Assembly: GCF_009870825.1 (NCBI RefSeq)
Contig: NZ_WTWY01000002.1
Span: forward strand, 310,001-374,000
Length of the DNA: 64,000 bases
From: Paenibacillus sp. USDA918EY
GTDB taxonomy: Bacteria; Bacillota; Bacilli; Paenibacillales; Paenibacillaceae
Direction: 5' to 3'
Positions 59,946 to 64,000 of this stretch are shown one piece after another; position 1 is the first letter of the stretch, and each line of letters opens with the position of its first letter. The notes beneath the pieces are model-generated. The model was not told where the DNA came from and did no database searches. It saw nothing but the letters and a program-made list of their open reading frames with translations. The translations under genes and the position numbers were made by a program.

Positions 59946-62255
59946 ATGATGATGAAACCTTATTTAAAGCTCGACCCATGGAACATCGTTGAAGAGGATT
60001 TTCAGCCGCACCTGCATGAAATTTCGGAAAGCATTTTCAGTATTGGAAACGGATACATGGGGCAGCGCGCCAATTTCGAGGAGTCCTACAGTGGACCTTC
60101 GCTGCAGGGAAGCTACATGGCCGGCGTTTATTATCCCGACAAAACCCGCGTCGGCTGGTGGAAAAACGGCTATCCGGAGTATTTTGCCAAGGTGCTGAAC
60201 AGCACGAACTGGATCGGCATCGACATCGATATCGACGGACAACCGCTGGACCTCGCCAACTGTAAGGTGAAGGATTTTACGCGGGTGCTGAACATGAAGG
60301 AAGGAACGTTGTCCCGCAGCTTCACGGCCGAGCTTGAAGGCGGCAAGGAGATCCGCGTCGAAGCGATCCGTTTCGTCAGCATGACCCGCCATGAAATCGG
60401 CGTCATCCGGTATGCGGTCACGCCGCTCAATTTTGAAGCAACCTTCACGGTTACTCCTTACCTGGACGGCGACGTGCAGAACCGGGACGCCAACTATGAC
60501 GAAAAATTTTGGACGGAAGTCTCGAAGGAATTCGGCGAGCATGATGCGGCGTTGACGGTAAAAACGAAAAAGCTCGACTTCCACCTGACTTCGGTCATGA
60601 CTTTTGAAATCAGCAAAAACGGCGAACTCCTTGATATAAAACCGGAGCTGCTGGCGAAAGAGAAGTATGTCGGCTTCCGCGCGCAGGTTGAAGCGTCTGC
60701 GAATGAGCAGATCGCCATTTACAAATATGCGGCCAACGTGACCTCCCGCGACCATGGTTTGGGGCAGCTGGTGGATGCCGGACGCACCGCCCTTCAAAGC
60801 GCGGCGGAAGCTGGCTTTCAGGCGCTGCACCGGGAGCAGGTTCAGGCATGGGCCGATAAATGGCAGGACAGCGACATCGTGATTGAAGGAGATGTGGCGG
60901 CGCAGCAGGCGATCCGTTTTAACATCTTCCAGCTCAATCAAACCTACAGCGGCGAGGACGACCGGCTGAACATCGGACCGAAAGGGTTTACCGGCGAAAA
61001 ATACGGCGGCAGCACGTATTGGGACACCGAAGCCTACTGCCTGCCTTTTTACCTGAGCACCGCCGACAGCTCCATCGCCCGCAACCTGCTCATTTACCGC
61101 TACAAGCATCTGGAAAAGGCCAAGGAAAATGCGCGCAAGCTCGGCTTTGCCAAAGGCGCCCTCTATCCGATGGTGACGATGAACGGCGAGGAATGCCATA
61201 ACGAATGGGAGATCACCTTTGAGGAAATCCACCGGAACGGCGCGATCGCGTACGCGATTTACAATTACGTCAATTACACCGGGGACTTTGCTTACCTCGG
61301 CCAATACGGCCTTGAAGTGCTCGCCGAAATTTCCCGCTTCTGGGAGGAGCGCGTCAATTATGTCGCCGCCAAAGGGCAATACATGATTTTGGGCGTGACA
61401 GGTCCCAACGAATACGAAAATAACGTCAACAACAACTGGTATACGAACCGCATCGCCTGCTGGACGATGGAATACACGCTGGAAGTGCTCGATTACCTGC
61501 GTGAAAACGAACCTTCCCGATACCGCGAGCTGATAGAAAAACTGCAATTATCCGAAGCGGAAACGGCAAAATGGCAGGATATCATCGACAAAATGTATTA
61601 CCCGTACGATCCGGAGCGGCAAATCTTCCTGCAGCAGGATGGATTCCTTGATAAAGATCTGACGCCTGTCAAGGAGCTCGATCCGAAACATCTGCCGCTG
61701 AACCAAAACTGGTCCTGGGACCGCATTTTGCGTTCGGCTTATATCAAGCAGGCCGATGTTTTGCAGGGGCTCTTTTTCCTGGGGGAACGTTACGACCTGG
61801 AGACGAAAAAGCGGAATTTCGATTTCTACGAGCCGCTGACGGTGCATGAGTCCTCCCTTTCGCCTTGCGTTCACTCCATCATTGCGTGCGAGCTCGGCTA
61901 CAAGGAAAAGGCTTACGAAATGTATTTGCGGACCTCGCGCCTTGACCTGGACAACTACAACAACGATACCGAAGACGGCTGCCATACGACCAGCATGGCC
62001 GGAACCTGGATGTCCGTCGTGTACGGCTTCGGCGGCCTGAAGGTGAAAGACGGCGTCCTGCATCTGAATCCGTTTAACCCGGGACACTGGAAATCCTTCT
62101 CCTTCAAGGTGATGTTCCGCGGTTCGCGCCTGAAAGTGACGGTTGGGGAACAGGAAGTTGTCATCGCCAACGAGTCGGAAGTGCCTGCCGATGTCCAAAT
62201 TTACAGCAAAGAGTACACGGTTGGCGGCATGAGCCACGTAAAAGTCGAACATTAA
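59946..62255 (+). CDS. malP: maltose phosphorylase (GH65)
   Basis: A 769-residue cytoplasmic GH65 enzyme that splits maltose with phosphate into glucose and beta-glucose-1-phosphate. Residues 1-270 are the beta-sandwich domain, 330-690 the (alpha/alpha)6 barrel. The catalytic acid is Glu489 in TGPNEYENNVNNNWYTN, and 'ECHNEWEITFEEIHRNGAIAY' and 'YWDTEAYCLPFYL' are typical of maltose phosphorylases. Three ATGs lie at 59946, 59949 and 59952; spacing to AAAGGAG favours the second or third. The gene follows pgmB and probably shares its transcript. Confidence 0.93.
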   Translation: MMMKPYLKLDPWNIVEEDFQPHLHEISESIFSIGNGYMGQRANFEESYSGPSLQGSYMAGVYYPDKTRVGWWKNGYPEYFAKVLNSTNWIGIDIDIDGQPLDLANCKVKDFTRVLNMKEGTLSRSFTAELEGGKEIRVEAIRFVSMTRHEIGVIRYAVTPLNFEATFTVTPYLDGDVQNRDANYDEKFWTEVSKEFGEHDAALTVKTKKLDFHLTSVMTFEISKNGELLDIKPELLAKEKYVGFRAQVEASANEQIAIYKYAANVTSRDHGLGQLVDAGRTALQSAAEAGFQALHREQVQAWADKWQDSDIVIEGDVAAQQAIRFNIFQLNQTYSGEDDRLNIGPKGFTGEKYGGSTYWDTEAYCLPFYLSTADSSIARNLLIYRYKHLEKAKENARKLGFAKGALYPMVTMNGEECHNEWEITFEEIHRNGAIAYAIYNYVNYTGDFAYLGQYGLEVLAEISRFWEERVNYVAAKGQYMILGVTGPNEYENNVNNNWYTNRIACWTMEYTLEVLDYLRENEPSRYRELIEKLQLSEAETAKWQDIIDKMYYPYDPERQIFLQQDGFLDKDLTPVKELDPKHLPLNQNWSWDRILRSAYIKQADVLQGLFFLGERYDLETKKRNFDFYEPLTVHESSLSPCVHSIIACELGYKEKAYEMYLRTSRLDLDNYNNDTEDGCHTTSMAGTWMSVVYGFGGLKVKDGVLHLNPFNPGHWKSFSFKVMFRGSRLKVTVGEQEVVIANESEVPADVQIYSKEYTVGGMSHVKVEH

Positions 62256-62327
62256 TGCCTGCTTCACCCGCTAACAGGCTCCCTTTTGTTTGGGAAATGG
62301 CGATGATCGTAATTGAATGAATGAAAA

Positions 62328-62373
62328 AAATGGGCCGCCCTAAGGTTGAACTTTGACCTGGGGCGGCCCATTT
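62328..62373. terminator. rho-independent terminator after malP
   Basis: AAATGGGCCGCCC (62328-62340) and GGGCGGCCCATTT (62361-62373) are perfect complements. T-rich flanks on both sides suggest a bidirectional terminator. Confidence 0.85.
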
Positions 62374-62502
62374 GTCTGCTTGCAAACTTCTTTCATAAAC
62401 TATCATTCATTTTTACCGAAAATATATCAAACTTTCCACAAAAATGGTTGTTCATATATTTAGGATATTCTCCAAAAATAACGGTCTTGTGAAAGGGGAA
62501 AA

Positions 62503-62524
62503 TAGATAAAGGGGAGTTTATCTA
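62503..62524. promoter_or_regulatory. 8-bp inverted repeat upstream of small secreted protein gene
   Basis: TAGATAAA-GGGGAG-TTTATCTA is a perfect inverted repeat ending about 34 bases before the ATG. The surrounding 180 bases are AT-rich. It may be an operator or a leader hairpin. Confidence 0.45.
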
Positions 62525-62557
62525 CAAAGTTGTTTTATAATAAGGAGAAGAAATGGA

Positions 62558-62914
62558 ATGGCTAAAAAGAAGACGTTTATGTTTTTTAGTGTTCTGGCTC
62601 TAATGTTTACGCTGGCCGCTTCAGCATCGGCATCCGACTCCGCATCTTCTTCAGTTGAAGGGCCCAAAGCGTCAGTTCAAACGGATGTTGTTATTGTTAA
62701 ACCGCAAGGATTTATTGATAACATCAATCAAGAAACTACTAAATTGCAAGCTGCTAACGATTCGGCCCCGACAGTGACGATTGAAGAAATAAAGCCTCAA
62801 CAGAAATTGAACGCTTACAATTTGGATGATATCTCCGTTTACGGCACATCCAGACCTAGAGATTTTTGGAATTTAGCAAGTTCTATTATATGGGTTTTGA
62901 TTGCCAATCCTTAG
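62558..62914 (+). CDS. small secreted protein, unknown function
   Basis: A 118-residue protein with AAGGAGAAG before the ATG and a clear signal peptide (MAKKKTFMFFSVLALMFTLA, cut near ASASA at about 24). The mature part of about 90 residues is Asn-, Asp- and Gln-rich. It ends in a hydrophobic stretch, 'FWNLASSIIWVLIANP', which could insert into membranes. No cysteine is present and no family is recognised. It is AT-rich compared with its neighbours and has its own terminator. A secreted peptide or surface protein is possible. Confidence 0.6.
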   Translation: MAKKKTFMFFSVLALMFTLAASASASDSASSSVEGPKASVQTDVVIVKPQGFIDNINQETTKLQAANDSAPTVTIEEIKPQQKLNAYNLDDISVYGTSRPRDFWNLASSIIWVLIANP

Positions 62915-62992
62915 GGAATGGGCATGATGGAGAGTTCACCGTCTCTCAATGAACATTATCCTTCGATGGTTACAATGAATGATTTGACAAAA

Positions 62993-63031
62993 CAAGCCGG
63001 CGGTCAAACATCAACCGCCGGCTTGTTTTTT
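62993..63031 (+). terminator. strong rho-independent terminator
   Basis: CAAGCCGGCGGT (62993-63004) and ACCGCCGGCTTG (63014-63025) form a 12-pair stem followed by TTTTTT. It ends the small secreted gene and, from the other side, the convergent nucleotidase gene. Confidence 0.92.
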
Positions 63032-63055
63032 ATTGATCATATAAGTCACTTTTAC

Positions 63056-64000
63056 TTACGGAATGATAATTTCCTGGCCGATTTTCAGGCCGCGGACATT
63101 GGTGATTCCGTTTGCTTTGGCGATTTTTTCCCAGTCCACGCCGAACCGGAGCCCGATGCGGTACAGGTTGTCGCCTTTTTTGATCACGTATACTTTACCG
63201 CTTGCGGACGGCTTGCCTGTCTCCGGTTTAGGTGCAGGCTTCGTTTCAGGCTGCGACGGTTTCTCCGGAGCCGTAGGAACCGGAGGCTGTTCCGGTTTCG
63301 TTGGTACGGTTGGCGTTGTCGCCGGAGGCGTCGTTGTTTCCGTCGAAGGCGCAGGCGCGCTTACGGACAGATCAAGCGCATATTTCGCAAAGCCGTTGCC
63401 GCCGTCGCCGACATACGTCATGTTTTTGCTTTTCGCTACCAGGTCTTTGGCGTCCGGAGACGACGTAAACGTGACGTTCAGCTTTTTATCGATCGGAGCA
63501 AACGACCAGTTGTTGTCCGCGGAAGGATTGATCGTTCCGTTTTCGCGGATGTAATCGATAATGACCTGGCGGTTTTCGTCCGGAGCCGCCATGATGATCC
63601 GTTTGCCGTCCGGATTCGCCAGCTTGGAAGACGAAGCGCGGTAGTTGTTGGTCGCCACGACGAATTTTTGCTTCGGATCGATCGGTTTGCCGTTATACTG
63701 CAGGTTTTTGATGCGGTTTGCATCCGGGTTGACCAGGTTGCCTTTCAGGTCGAATTTGTTCGGCTGCGTGACATCGATTTGGTACGTCACGCCATCGATC
63801 ACGTCATAGTTATATGTCGGGAAATCGTTGTTGATAAGCGGCTGCTCCGTCGTTTTCGAAGGATCGATCTGGTTGAACTGCCCTGCGGACCATTCAAGCC
63901 AGTTTTTCAATTCTTCGCCGTTGACGACGACCGCATGCACGGTGTTCGGATACACGTACAGGTCGGACACGTTTTTGATGGCGATCGTTCCGGCCGGAAT
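63056..64000 (-). CDS. 3' part of cell-surface 5'-nucleotidase/cyclic phosphodiesterase with LysM domain (partial)
   Basis: 315 C-terminal residues; the gene continues beyond the window end (the frame is open from 64000). The first 215 residues are a 5'-nucleotidase C-terminal domain as in YfkN and CpdB: 'IAIKNVSDLYVYPNTVHAVVVNGEELKNWLEWSA', 'FVVATNNYRASSSKL' and 'IIDYIRENGTINP'. A Pro/Thr-rich linker of about 45 residues follows, then a LysM domain (VYVIKKGDNLYRIGLRFGVD, then 'ANGITNVRGLKIGQEIIIP') that binds peptidoglycan. The protein should release phosphate and nucleosides from nucleotides at the cell surface. The metallophosphatase domain is not in view. Confidence 0.9.
   Translation of the reverse strand: MPAGTIAIKNVSDLYVYPNTVHAVVVNGEELKNWLEWSAGQFNQIDPSKTTEQPLINNDFPTYNYDVIDGVTYQIDVTQPNKFDLKGNLVNPDANRIKNLQYNGKPIDPKQKFVVATNNYRASSSKLANPDGKRIIMAAPDENRQVIIDYIRENGTINPSADNNWSFAPIDKKLNVTFTSSPDAKDLVAKSKNMTYVGDGGNGFAKYALDLSVSAPAPSTETTTPPATTPTVPTKPEQPPVPTAPEKPSQPETKPAPKPETGKPSASGKVYVIKKGDNLYRIGLRFGVDWEKIAKANGITNVRGLKIGQEIIIP

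Noticed and set aside
1..64000. CRISPR arrays, rRNA and tRNA genes
   Set aside because: No regularly spaced direct repeats of 24-40 bases and no tRNA cloverleaf or rRNA signature were recognised by eye; a dedicated search could still find a missed tRNA.

Overview
The window looks like chromosome of a Paenibacillus-type Gram-positive bacterium. Pointers are strong AGGAGG-type ribosome binding sites, Gram-positive sugar ABC importers without local ATPases, CcpA-type cre sites, Bce-type and Lnr-type resistance modules, a copper-amine-oxidase stalk protein, and a large secreted glycanase with CBM6 and FIMAH-like modules. This assignment is inference; no rRNA or tRNA gene was seen.

Layout. 0-5.9 kb: end of a probable lactate/malate dehydrogenase, a small membrane protein, amidase, NTF2-like protein, peptidase E-like protein, GNAT acetyltransferase, an AT-rich stalk-domain protein, a short repeat and a Nudix hydrolase. 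6.1-9.3 kb: a compact five-gene operon around a glutathionylspermidine-synthase-like ATP-grasp enzyme with a DUF350 membrane protein, a lipoprotein and a Ser/Gly-rich protein. 9.7-12.4 kb: tandem PQQ-type beta-propeller paralogues. 12.4-14.9 kb: MazG-like protein, EamA transporter and a TipAS-type MerR regulator with its own 19-bp-spacer promoter.

15.1-24.6 kb is an alpha-1,6-mannan utilisation locus: GntR/LacI-sensor regulator, GH125 exo-mannosidase, ABC importer and a secreted GH76 endo-mannanase with three CBM6-like modules. A consensus sigma-A promoter, a dyad over its -35 box and a perfect cre match precede GH125. 24.7-28.6 kb holds two nested group II introns: one, with its own reverse transcriptase, lies inside the reverse-transcriptase gene of the other.

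28.7-46.9 kb is dominated by cell-envelope defence: a LanFEG-like exporter with an OmpR-type two-component system, an Lnr-like (linearmycin resistance) five-gene module, UppP plus a DedA protein (undecaprenyl-phosphate recycling), and a BceRSAB module with a recognisable BceR operator. A GH13 neopullulanase-type amylase is embedded in it. 47-51.5 kb: a MerR/SDR divergent pair with twin dyad promoters, then a PadR-DUF1048-DUF1048-ABC operon.

51.7-62.3 kb is a maltodextrin locus: MdxEFG-like importer, lipoprotein alpha-amylase, LacI regulator, beta-phosphoglucomutase and maltose phosphorylase. Imported maltose would be phosphorolysed to glucose and beta-glucose-1-phosphate, which the mutase converts to glucose-6-phosphate. 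LacI-type operators and a cre-like site tie the units together. The window ends with a small secreted protein and the 3' part of a cell-surface nucleotidase with a LysM domain.
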